Positions 1-6,984 of a stretch of DNA of 10,995 nucleotides are shown in pieces (positions within the stretch are counted from its first letter, which is position 1; every line of letters starts with the position of its first letter). Under the pieces are notes generated by a model. That model was not told where the DNA came from. It did not search any database and saw only the letters and a list, made by a program, of their open reading frames with translations. The stretch comes from Microbacteriaceae bacterium (lineage in GTDB: Bacteria; Actinomycetota; Actinomycetes; Actinomycetales; Microbacteriaceae). The stretch spans positions 1 through 10,995 of the forward strand of contig JAODAU010000295.1 in NCBI GenBank assembly GCA_025463615.1. The letters run 5' to 3'. Position numbers and translations under genes: made by a program.

Positions 1-1344
<1,344 letters not shown>

Positions 1345-1368
1345 CGCATCCTCCTAAGTGAATTCACG

Positions 1369-1788
1369 CTAGCTTAGGGCGCTCGCGCACTTCGCGAGCG
1401 AGGACGCGAGGGCGGACTGCTCGCCCGCCGTCAGGGCGCTGAGCATGCGGGCCTCCACGGCATCCACGAGCTCCTGTGCCGACTCGAGCGTCGCGGCACC
1501 CGCGGGCGTGAGCTCCGTCGGCAGCGCGCGCCCGTTCTCGGCGCGGTCGGGCCGGTCGACCAGGCCGCGGTCGAGCAGCAGCTGCAGCATCGTGTTCATC
1601 GACTGCCGCGTCACGAACGTGCCGCGCGCCAGGGCGGCGGCCGAGATCCCCGGCTCGCGGCTCAGCTGGAACAGGCACGAGTACTGCGAGACGGTGAGGT
1701 CGAGGGGGCGCAGCGCCTCCTCCATGCGGAGCCGCAGCAGTGACTGCGCCTGCTTGAGGACGTATCCGACCGCGGGGTGGTTGCTCAT
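1369..1788 (-). CDS. MarR-family transcriptional regulator
   Basis: A 139-residue winged-helix repressor. It has a dimerisation helix (MSNHPAVGYVLKQAQ), the DNA-binding core ISAAALARGTFVTRQSMNTMLQLLLDRGLVDR (recognition helix around TRQSMNTMLQLL), a basic wing (DRAENGRALPTELTPAG), and a C-terminal dimerisation helix. I chose the ATG at 1786-1788, preceded by AGGA about 7 nt upstream; an earlier in-frame start at 1833 would give a non-MarR-like N-terminus and would run through the operator. The gene is divergent from the VOC protein and directly upstream of the SGNH hydrolase and aldo/keto reductase. It probably represses itself and the VOC gene by binding the shared palindromes at 1787-1832. 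The effector is unknown; phenolics or electrophiles are typical for this family. Confidence 0.88.
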   Translation of the reverse strand: MSNHPAVGYVLKQAQSLLRLRMEEALRPLDLTVSQYSCLFQLSREPGISAAALARGTFVTRQSMNTMLQLLLDRGLVDRPDRAENGRALPTELTPAGAATLESAQELVDAVEARMLSALTAGEQSALASSLAKCASALS

Positions 1789-1809
1789 GTCAGTATCCTG
1801 ACATACTAT
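1781..1809 (+). promoter_or_regulatory. Predicted promoter of the VOC gene
   Basis: TTGCTC (1781-1786) and TACTAT (1804-1809) are separated by 17 bp and resemble -35 and -10 boxes reading toward the VOC gene. The spacer is filled by the palindrome at 1787-1804, the position expected for a repressor that blocks RNA polymerase. The -35 box lies inside the first codons of the divergent marR gene. Prediction by eye only. Confidence 0.45.
1787..1804. promoter_or_regulatory. Probable MarR operator palindrome
   Basis: ATGTCAG-TATC-CTGACAT is a perfect inverted repeat with 7-bp arms and a 4-bp centre. It overlaps the marR start codon and fills the -35/-10 spacer of the divergent VOC promoter. The half-site CTGACAT occurs again at 1823-1829, and a second inverted repeat, TGGATGT/ACATCCA, lies at 1809-1815 and 1826-1832. 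This size, symmetry and location are typical of autoregulatory MarR operators. Confidence 0.65.
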
Positions 1810-1844
1810 GGATGTAAAGAAACTGACATCCAAGGAGATTCGCC

Positions 1845-2216
1845 ATGACCGTCACCGGCCCCGACTTCCTCGCCCTCCAGGTGCGCGACCTGGATCGGGC
1901 ATCCGCCTTCTACGAGAACGTCGTCGGGCTCACCCGCGCCCCGTTCTCGCCGCCGCACGCGGTCGTGTTCGACACCCAGCCGACCTTCGCGGTGCGCGAC
2001 CCGTCACCGGGCGTGGACCTCGAATCCGGCGAACTCGGGCTCGGCGTCGCGCTGTGGTTGCACGACCCCGACGGCTCAGCCCTCTACGAGCGCCTCGTCG
2101 CCGCCGGCGCGACGATCGTGGCCGAGCCGTTCGAGGGACCGTTCGGCACGACGTTCGTCTTCCGCGACCCCGACGGCTACTCGGTCACCATCCACGACCG
2201 GTCCACGCGCGGTTAG
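1845..2216 (+). CDS. VOC-superfamily (glyoxalase/bleomycin-resistance fold) protein
   Basis: A 123-residue protein with the two beta-alpha-beta-beta-beta modules of the vicinal oxygen chelate fold. The first module is marked by FLALQVRDLDRASAFYENVVGL, and the second by a DPDGSALYERLVAAGA helix and the closing FVFRDPDGYSVTIHD strand. The usual metal-ligand positions (a His opening the first strand, a Glu closing the last) appear as Phe and Thr/His here. It may therefore be a binding or immunity-type VOC protein, not a metal-dependent glyoxalase; this comes from by-eye alignment. The ATG is preceded by AAGGAG at 1832-1837 with 7-nt spacing. It is divergent from marR and shares its operator, so it is probably the main target of that repressor. 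Substrate is unknown. Confidence 0.85.
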   Translation: MTVTGPDFLALQVRDLDRASAFYENVVGLTRAPFSPPHAVVFDTQPTFAVRDPSPGVDLESGELGLGVALWLHDPDGSALYERLVAAGATIVAEPFEGPFGTTFVFRDPDGYSVTIHDRSTRG

Positions 2217-2223
2217 CCCCCCG

Positions 2224-2279
2224 CGAGTGGTCACTTTTTGCTCTTCCCGCGCCCGCGAAGAGCAAAAAGTGACCACTCG
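2224..2279. repeat. Very long perfect intergenic hairpin (23-bp arms, 10-nt loop)
   Basis: The arms at 2224-2246 and 2257-2279 are exact reverse complements. They begin CGAGTGGTCAC and include a run of five T (A on the other arm) and GCTCTTC; the spacer CCGCGCCCGC is GC-only. It starts 8 bp after the VOC stop and lies upstream of the racemase promoter. The stem could terminate the VOC transcript, although no U-tract follows it. Its perfection also fits a dispersed palindromic repeat of the genome. Confidence 0.85.
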
Positions 2280-2319
2280 TTGGTGGCTGCAGCCGGCGTT
2301 CTTCGGGGGAGCTATGTGA

Positions 2320-2349
2320 TTGGCGGCTAGGGACGCCGTCCGCTACTGT
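2320..2349 (+). promoter_or_regulatory. Predicted promoter giving a leaderless racemase mRNA
   Basis: TTGGCG (2320-2325) and TACTGT (2344-2349) are 18 bp apart. Transcription starting 7 nt after the -10 box would begin at 2356, the A of the racemase ATG. No ribosome-binding site is seen there, only CGGGG, which agrees with the leaderless transcripts common in actinobacteria. Prediction by eye. Confidence 0.45.
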
Positions 2350-2355
2350 GCGGGG

Positions 2356-3471
2356 ATGGCGCAGAAGCACGGAGCGGGCGGACCGCTCGCCGGGGTGCGG
2401 GTGGTCGAGCTGGCCGCGATCGGGCCCTCGGCGTTCGCGGCGATGATGCTCGCCGAGCTCGGCGCCGACGTCGTGCGCGTGGACCGCCCGGGCGGCACCG
2501 AACTCACGGCCGGGGCTGAGGCGGTCGACCTGCTCAACCGGGGCAAGCGATCCATCGTGCTCGACCTGAAGAGCCCCGACGAGGTGGCCGTGGCGCTTCG
2601 GCTGGTCGAGCGGGCGGATGTCGTCATCGAGGGCAATCGCCCCGGTGTCGCAGAGCGGCTCGGTGTGGGCCCCGACGACTGCTTCGCACTCAACCGCAGC
2701 CTGATCTACGGCCGGATGACCGGGTGGGGCCAGTCAGGGCCTCTCGCCCAGGCCGTCGGCCACGACATCGACTACATCGCCCTCACCGGCGCGCTCGACG
2801 CGATCGGCGCGGCGGGCGGGCCGCCGGTGCCGCCGCTGAACCTCGTGGGGGACTTCGGGGGCGGGGCGAACTACCTCGTCATCGGCATCCTCGCGGCCCT
2901 GTTCGAGGCGCGGGCCTCGGGCGAGGGGCAGGTGGTGGACGCCGCGATCGTCGACGGCGCCGCCCACCTGATGGCGAGCGTGCACATGCTCACAGCCGCG
3001 GGGCGCTGGAACGAACCGCGCGGCACGAACCTCATCGACGGCGGGGCGCCGTACTTCGGCACCTACCGCACGAGAGACGACCGGTACGTCGCGGTCGGCG
3101 CGATGGAGCCGCGGTTCTACGCGGCGCTCGTCGACGGCCTCGGTGTGCGCCTGGATGTCGCCGCCCAGAACGACGCCGCGACCTGGCCCGGGACGAAGGC
3201 GCTGTTCGCCGCGACGTTCGCCACCCGCACCAGGGACGAGTGGGCGGCGCACTTCGAGGGCACTGACGCCTGCGTCGCGCCGGTGCTCACGACGGGCGAG
3301 GCGGTGCGGCATCCGCACATCGCGGATCGGGGTTCCCTGGTCGTGCGGGACGGCATCCTGCAGTCGGCCCCCGCCCCGCGCTTCTCGCGCACCCCCACGA
3401 GCCTGGGCTCGCCGCCGGCCCTGCCGGGCGCGCACACCGCCGAAGTGCTCGCCGACTGGCTGGGTACCTAA
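2356..3471 (+). CDS. mcr: Alpha-methylacyl-CoA racemase (CaiB/BaiF family)
   Basis: A 371-residue member of the family III CoA-transferase fold. It follows the Mycobacterium tuberculosis alpha-methylacyl-CoA racemase (MCR) closely along its length: LAGVRVVELAAIGPSAFAAM, the RVDRP loop, YGRMTGWGQSGP, PVPPLNLVGDFGGG, DGGAPYFGTY and DACVAPVLTTGE. The MCR catalytic residues His126, Asp156 and Glu241 correspond to His136 (GHDI), Asp166 (GDFGGG) and Glu251 (GAMEPRFYA), all at a constant offset of ten. It should interconvert R and S 2-methyl-branched acyl-CoAs so that branched-chain fatty acids or sterol side chains can enter beta-oxidation in the cytosol. The ATG at 2356 is preferred over an upstream in-frame TTG at 2320, which lies in the predicted -35 box. 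It appears monocistronic, bounded by hairpins on both sides. The symbol follows the mycobacterial name. Confidence 0.92.
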   Translation: MAQKHGAGGPLAGVRVVELAAIGPSAFAAMMLAELGADVVRVDRPGGTELTAGAEAVDLLNRGKRSIVLDLKSPDEVAVALRLVERADVVIEGNRPGVAERLGVGPDDCFALNRSLIYGRMTGWGQSGPLAQAVGHDIDYIALTGALDAIGAAGGPPVPPLNLVGDFGGGANYLVIGILAALFEARASGEGQVVDAAIVDGAAHLMASVHMLTAAGRWNEPRGTNLIDGGAPYFGTYRTRDDRYVAVGAMEPRFYAALVDGLGVRLDVAAQNDAATWPGTKALFAATFATRTRDEWAAHFEGTDACVAPVLTTGEAVRHPHIADRGSLVVRDGILQSAPAPRFSRTPTSLGSPPALPGAHTAEVLADWLGT

Positions 3472-3477
3472 CGCGAC

Positions 3478-3526
3478 GTGCCCAAGAATGCTCGGAATCG
3501 CGCGGATTTCGTGCAATCTTGGGCAC
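3478..3526. repeat. Long imperfect hairpin between convergent genes; likely bidirectional terminator or dispersed repeat
   Basis: Outer arms GTGCCCAAGAATGC (3478-3491) and GCAATCTTGGGCAC (3513-3526) pair with one mismatch. The symmetry continues inward as CGGAATC with GGATTTCG, with one G-T pair, to a short GC loop. The 49-bp element starts 6 bp after the racemase stop and precedes the stop of the convergent DUF1905 gene, the right place for a bidirectional terminator. No T-tract is present. Its end word GTGCCCAA recurs twice upstream of the MATE gene. Confidence 0.8.
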
Positions 3527-3548
3527 TTCGGCGAAGCCGTGGTCGCCG

Positions 3549-3836
3549 TCAGCTGAGCCGCTCGGCCAGGTGCACGACGACGGTGTCGCCGACATCCTTG
3601 CCGAGTTTCTTGCGCAGCTTCGCGCTGATCGAGAGCATGTGGCCGCCCGCACCGGTGGGCATCGCGCCCGCGGTGAGGGGCTCGTCGTTGACGGTCGCGA
3701 CGACCCGCACCGACCTGCCCGTGCCGAACAGTTCCGCGGAGTCGGGGATCTCGACGCAGGACCAGACGTCGCCCTTGACCGTCACCCCGATCGGTGCGCT
3801 GAAGGTGACGTCCATGGGTCCGACCGCTGTGCTCAT
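3549..3836 (-). CDS. DUF1905 domain protein
   Basis: A 95-residue protein that is essentially one DUF1905 domain, a small beta-barrel. Visible hallmarks are FSAPIGVTVKGDVWSCVEIPDS (strands 1-2 with the conserved Trp), VRVVATVNDEPLTAGAMPTGAGGHMLSISAKLRKKLG (central strands and basic helix), and the final DVGDTVVVHLAE strand. Many relatives carry an added C-terminal YdeI/OmpD-associated segment; it is absent here. The function of the family is unknown. The start ATG (complement 3834-3836) follows GGATGA about 8 nt upstream, and the gene begins 3 bp after the stop of the preceding gene, so the two are probably cotranscribed and perhaps translationally coupled. Confidence 0.85.
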   Translation of the reverse strand: MSTAVGPMDVTFSAPIGVTVKGDVWSCVEIPDSAELFGTGRSVRVVATVNDEPLTAGAMPTGAGGHMLSISAKLRKKLGKDVGDTVVVHLAERLS

Positions 3837-3839
3837 GCG

Positions 3840-4226
3840 TCAATCATCCAATCGCTTCCAGGGTGTGTACATGCATTGGGCCCACGTCATGCCGCCACGG
3901 TCGAAACGCGCGCAGCGCGCACGCCAGATTTCCAGCGCTTCAGCGACGCTCGCCTCGTCCATGTAGTAGGTGCCCGGAGCACCGTGATGAATGAGATTCG
4001 GGTCGCCGTCGAACGCCATATCGAGGCCGTGGAGATAGACCAGGGCGGTCGTTACGGACGGATCCTCGGACCATCCGCCGTCGAGCGGCCCCTCGACCCA
4101 CGGAACCGCGATGGCGTGTGCCCGTTCGCGGGACAGCCGACCCCGGACGACGGCGGACCAGACACGGTCGATCGAGTCACGACTCGGCCATCCGTCAGCG
4201 GTTGTTGCAAAGCGCAGTGCGTTCAT
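3840..4226 (-). CDS. Unrecognised soluble protein, 128 residues
   Basis: I do not recognise this family. The protein starting MNALRFATTADGWPSRDSID is predicted to be soluble and mostly helical. It is rich in Trp, Asp and His, with a central WSEDPSVTTALVYLHGLDMAF region and a C-terminal ASVAEALEIWRARCARFDRGG helix followed by a Trp-ending tail (CMYTPWKRLDD). It has no signal peptide or membrane segment. The start is uncertain: no Shine-Dalgarno precedes the ATG at 4224-4226, and an in-frame GTG at 4272-4274 would add 16 residues. The stop lies 3 bp from the DUF1905 start, so the pair is likely one operon. The composition is slightly less GC-rich than the neighbours. A small stress or immunity-type protein is possible but unsupported. 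Confidence 0.7.
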   Translation of the reverse strand: MNALRFATTADGWPSRDSIDRVWSAVVRGRLSRERAHAIAVPWVEGPLDGGWSEDPSVTTALVYLHGLDMAFDGDPNLIHHGAPGTYYMDEASVAEALEIWRARCARFDRGGMTWAQCMYTPWKRLDD

Positions 4227-4307
4227 TGTGCGCGTCGTGACGTGACGCACCCGGTGAGATTCGTTGGTGCGCACACGCTACCAGCGCGGGGCTCTTCGCC
4301 GCCAGAA

Positions 4308-4371
4308 CGGACACCCCGCGCAACACGCCGTTGCAGGACTGCTGCAGTCGGCGTGTCGCGCGAGATGTCCG
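4308..4371. terminator. Imperfect long hairpin downstream of the MATE gene
   Basis: Nested inverted repeats run CGGACA (4308-4313) with TGTCCG (4366-4371), CGCG (4317-4320) with CGCG (4357-4360), ACACGCCG (4323-4330) with CGGCGTGT (4349-4356), and TGCAG with CTGCA inside. The structure begins about 25 nt beyond the MATE stop on the minus strand and ends before the next minus-strand gene. A terminator role is inferred; there is no U-tract. Confidence 0.5.
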
Positions 4372-4396
4372 TCAGGGCACGCGATCCGCGGGGCGG

Positions 4397-5824
4397 CTAG
4401 CCCTCCACCTGCTCCAGGGCCTCCTCTGCACGTGACTCGCTGCCCTCGGCGAGGCCGCGGTTGATCGAGGCACGCGACGCGAGCCACATCACCACGCCGG
4501 CCAGCAGCACGAACACCTCGGAGACGGTCAGCGACCAGATGATGCCAGGGAGCCCGAACCACAGGTTGCCGAGAATCACCACCGGGATGAACACCACGCC
4601 CTGCGCCATCGACAGGATGATCGACGGCAGCGACTTGCCGGTCGCCTGGAACAGCGACGTGATGAGGCCGGTGAACCCGTTCGCGATCATCGCCACGAGC
4701 TGCGCCGTGAGCACGACCACGCCGATCGCGAGCACCGATTTGTCCGCGGTGAAGGCCGAGATCACCTGGTCGCGGAAGAGGAACGCCGTGACCGCGAAGA
4801 AGAGGGTGATGATGCCGACCGCGACGGCCGAGGTGCGCAGCGCCGACGTGAGTCGGGCGCGGTCGCCCTTGCCGAACGAGTAGGCGAGCAGCGGCAGCAC
4901 GCCGAGCGTGATGCCCATTACCAGGAACTCCGGCACCTGCGCGATCCGCACCGCGACGCCCATGGCCGCGAGCGGCCCGTCGCCGTAGTTGGCCGCGAGG
5001 TTGTTGAGCACGAGCGACGTAACGATGAGGAACGCGGACTGGATGAGCTCACCCGATCCGACGCCGAAGACCGGCTTCAGGATGGCGGGCGACAGCCGGA
5101 ACCAGCGCGGCGCCAGGCTCACGTGCTCGCTGTTGCGGGTGAGCCAGGTGACGAAGTACGCGATCGTCACGGCGTTCGCGAGGCCCATGGCCAGAGCGGC
5201 GCCGGCGACCCCCCAGTGCAGCACGAGGATGAACAGCACGTCGAACACCACGTTCGCCACGGTGGAGAGGATGAGGCCGACCATCGCCTGGCGAGCGGCA
5301 CCCTCCGCGCGAACGAGCTGCTCGAGGCAGAACGCCGCGGCGAGCACGGGAACGAACGCGAGCATCACGGCGACGTACGACGTGGTGGCGGACACGGCCG
5401 CGGCGTTCGCACCGAGCAGCGCGACCAGCGGGTGAATGAGCAGGAGCCCGACTCCGCCCAGGATGATGCCGACGATCACCGAGCCCCAGAGGGCGAACGA
5501 CGACACGTGCTTGATCTCGCCAGCTCTGGCCGGGTCGTTCTCCGATGCACCGAGCAGGCGCGACATGAGCGAGCCGCCGCCCACGCCGAACACGCCGCCG
5601 ACCGCCATGACCAGGCCGAGCAGCGGGGTGCCGAAGGTGATCGCGGCGAGGTATGCCGTGTTGTGCTGCGAGCCGATGAAGCCCGCGTTGATCACGTTGT
5701 AGACGGCACCGACGATCATGGCGGCGGCCATCGGCACGCAGAGGTGGATGAGGGCCCGCACGATCGGCGCGGCCGAGAGGTACCAGCGGTTGCTGCCGAC
5801 GGCAGCGGTGGTTTCTGTGGACAT
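4397..5824 (-). CDS. MATE-family multidrug efflux transporter
   Basis: A 475-residue membrane protein with about twelve hydrophobic helices in two homologous bundles, the usual length and layout for a multidrug and toxic compound extrusion (MATE) exporter. Recognisable features are the first-helix entry IVRALIHLCVPMAAAMIVGAVYNVINAGFIG, the loop VGGGSLMSRLLGASENDPARA, EQLVRAEGAARQAMVGLI, the second-bundle GSGELIQSAFLIV, and SLFQATGKSLPSII. These resemble the MepA/NorM-like cation- or proton-coupled drug antiporters. The ATG has AGGAG 6-7 nt upstream. It lies 75 bp after a MarR gene on the same strand, a standard arrangement in which an inducing drug releases MarR and raises pump expression. 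Because that marR gene appears frameshifted, the pump might be derepressed here. Substrates are unknown. Confidence 0.93.
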   Translation of the reverse strand: MSTETTAAVGSNRWYLSAAPIVRALIHLCVPMAAAMIVGAVYNVINAGFIGSQHNTAYLAAITFGTPLLGLVMAVGGVFGVGGGSLMSRLLGASENDPARAGEIKHVSSFALWGSVIVGIILGGVGLLLIHPLVALLGANAAAVSATTSYVAVMLAFVPVLAAAFCLEQLVRAEGAARQAMVGLILSTVANVVFDVLFILVLHWGVAGAALAMGLANAVTIAYFVTWLTRNSEHVSLAPRWFRLSPAILKPVFGVGSGELIQSAFLIVTSLVLNNLAANYGDGPLAAMGVAVRIAQVPEFLVMGITLGVLPLLAYSFGKGDRARLTSALRTSAVAVGIITLFFAVTAFLFRDQVISAFTADKSVLAIGVVVLTAQLVAMIANGFTGLITSLFQATGKSLPSIILSMAQGVVFIPVVILGNLWFGLPGIIWSLTVSEVFVLLAGVVMWLASRASINRGLAEGSESRAEEALEQVEG

Positions 5825-5835
5825 GATTGCTCCTT

Positions 5836-5865
5836 TTTGGGCACGACGAATTTGGGCACGACGAA
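5836..5865. repeat. Exact 15-bp tandem duplication upstream of the MATE start
   Basis: TTTGGGCACGACGAA occurs twice head to tail (5836-5850 and 5851-5865), just upstream of the MATE ribosome-binding site. In mRNA orientation the unit contains GTGCCCAA, the same end word as the hairpin element at 3478-3526. It lengthens the marR-MATE spacer by one unit and may have arisen by slippage. Confidence 0.9.
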
Positions 5866-5868
5866 GGG

Positions 5869-5885
5869 CGACGGCACGGCCGTCG
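5869..5885. other. Small GC-rich hairpin in the marR-MATE gap
   Basis: CGACGGC and GCCGTCG form a 7-bp stem around ACG, between the marR stop and the MATE start. It could moderate read-through or protect the downstream mRNA end. No T-tract follows, so it is not a convincing terminator. Confidence 0.5.
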
Positions 5886-5899
5886 GTGAACCGGATCGA

Positions 5900-6336
5900 C
5901 TAGCGGGTGGGCTGCGGCAGTTGCGCGGTGATCTTCAGCAGCAGGGCGTGGAGCGTCTCGCGCTCCTTCTCGTCCAGCGGGGCGAGGATGGTCTCGCCGG
6001 CGGCGAGCATGGCATCCTCGAACCCGGCGATCAGCTGGACGCCGGCGGGGGTGGCGTACACGCGCTTGCTGCGCTCGTTGCCCGCCTCCGTGCGGCGTTC
6101 GATGAGCCCGCGCGCCTCGAGCCCCTGCAGGAGGCTCGACACGCTCGCGGCACTGGTGCGCGTCATCTGTGCGATGTCGCGCTGGATCGAACCGGGGTTC
6201 TGCTCGAGGAAGCCGAGCGCGAACGCCTGCTCGTGGCTGAGGTCGCGCGCGCGCACCAGTCCTGGCCGGCCTTCATCTGCGCCCACCCGATCCAGCGGAA
6301 CAGGTCGAAGCTGGTGGTGAAGGTCGGTTCGTTCAT
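5900..6336 (-). pseudogene. MarR-family regulator, frameshifted at a (CG)n tract
   Basis: The regulator is split between two frames. The first, from the ATG at 6334-6336, encodes MNEPTFTTSFDLFRWIGWAQ and continues to QDWCARA, a normal MarR first helix. It then enters the alternating CG run at 6244-6254 and loses the family pattern. The second frame resumes at RDLSHEQAFALGFLEQNPG and runs intact through the winged helix (IQRDIAQMTRTSAASVSSLL, then LEARGLIERR), the wing, and the C-terminal helix to the stop at 5900. Loss of one CG unit or gain of one base would rejoin them. An internal GTG at 6284-6286 opens the second frame alone (128 residues), but that product lacks the dimerisation helix. 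Promoter and operator sit exactly before the ATG at 6336, supporting the long form. The gene precedes the MATE pump, its likely target. Confidence 0.75.
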
Positions 6337-6343
6337 ATTCAGA

Positions 6344-6372
6344 ACTCTAATAGTTAGATATCTAACTGTCAA
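6344..6372 (-). promoter_or_regulatory. Predicted marR-MATE promoter, near-consensus and leaderless
   Basis: On the minus strand TTGACA (complement of 6367-6372) and TAGAGT (complement of 6344-6349) are exactly 17 bp apart. A start 7 nt beyond the -10 box falls at 6337, one base before the ATG at 6336, so the marR mRNA would be leaderless. No Shine-Dalgarno precedes this ATG, which agrees. Confidence 0.65.
6352..6367. promoter_or_regulatory. MarR operator, 16-bp perfect palindrome
   Basis: AGTTAGATATCTAACT is fully self-complementary and occupies almost the entire -35/-10 spacer of the marR-MATE promoter. Its AT-rich TTAGATATCTAA core is of the kind bound by MarR dimers controlling drug pumps. 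It also lies 40 bp upstream of the divergent gene at 6407, so that gene may be co-regulated. Confidence 0.75.
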
Positions 6373-6406
6373 CCCTCGAACAAAGGAAAAGTGGAAGGAT
6401 CGTGCT

Positions 6407-6862
6407 GTGACGGACGAGACGACCCGCGACAACACCCCCACCGATCCGCGCGAGCTCCAGCGCAACCTCGCCGAACGACTGTTCCCGGGCCCGACGAAGG
6501 TGATGTCGAACCAGCGCACCGAGCACATCGACCGGCTGCTGCGGCAGCGCGGCAACCCCTGGGCCGAGAAGGCCCGCGCGGATGCCAAGGCGCGCGTCGA
6601 GCGTCCGGCCCGCGGAGCGACGCCCGAGCCGGCCACCGAGAACTCCGCCTCCACGAACGAAGACCTCGTGAAGCTGGGCGAGACCCTCGAGCAGCAGAAC
6701 GAGCTGTTGCGCGCAATCCTCTCGAGCACGGTCGATTCACAGACCGATGCGCGTTCGACGGCGCAGAACTCGCGAACGTTCGCGTGGGCGGGAACGGCGA
6801 TCGCGCTGCTCACGCTGATCGCGACCGTCATTCTCATCGTGGAGGCGGTGGGCGGGGCGTAG
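6407..6862 (+). CDS. Unrecognised protein with a C-terminal membrane anchor
   Basis: A 151-residue protein of no family I recognise. Residues 1-80 are hydrophilic and rich in Arg, Pro and charged residues, with RELQRNLAERLFPGP and HIDRLLRQRGNPWAEKARAD. Residues 84-110 (NEDLVKLGETLEQQNELLRAI) form a likely short coiled coil. Residues 125-147 (FAWAGTAIALLTLIATVILI) are a single transmembrane segment, with only four residues after it, so the protein looks tail-anchored with a cytoplasmic N-terminus. The GTG start at 6407 is chosen because GGAAGGA lies 7 nt upstream; open frame further upstream is antisense to marR and MATE. It is divergent from the marR-MATE unit across the MarR operator, but its function is not evident from the sequence. 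Confidence 0.75.
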   Translation: MTDETTRDNTPTDPRELQRNLAERLFPGPTKVMSNQRTEHIDRLLRQRGNPWAEKARADAKARVERPARGATPEPATENSASTNEDLVKLGETLEQQNELLRAILSSTVDSQTDARSTAQNSRTFAWAGTAIALLTLIATVILIVEAVGGA

Positions 6863-6984
6863 TTGCCCCGCTGTTAACGCGACACGGCCGCACAGTTCAC
6901 TGACTGGCCAAGTGGGCTCGGGAGGGTGATCCCGACGCCGGGCGAACGCCTCGCGTCGGGGGATCTTCGACGAAAGAGGCCGCC

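Noticed and set aside
1353..1378. CCTAAG/CTTAGG inverted repeat and GTGAATTCAC palindrome in the marR-SGNH gap
   Set aside because: The symmetry is real but lies over a stop codon and a ribosome site inside an apparent operon, with no promoter boxes. It is too weak to call an operator.
2320..2355. Upstream TTG start for the racemase
   Set aside because: It would add 12 residues not seen in MCR homologues and falls in the predicted -35 box.
2734..3843. A 369-codon minus-strand frame opposite the racemase and past the DUF1905 gene
   Set aside because: It is rich in Arg and Gly, shows no family motif, and conflicts with two well-supported genes.
4227..4274. Longer N-terminus for the 128-residue unknown protein from a GTG at 4274
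   Set aside because: The extra residues (RTNESHRVRHVTTRT) look unstructured and no ribosome site supports the GTG, so the ATG at 4226 was kept, with low certainty.
5123..6862. A 579-codon plus-strand frame across the MATE and marR region
   Set aside because: Only its last 151 codons, from 6407, look like a protein and have a ribosome site. The rest is antisense to MATE and marR.
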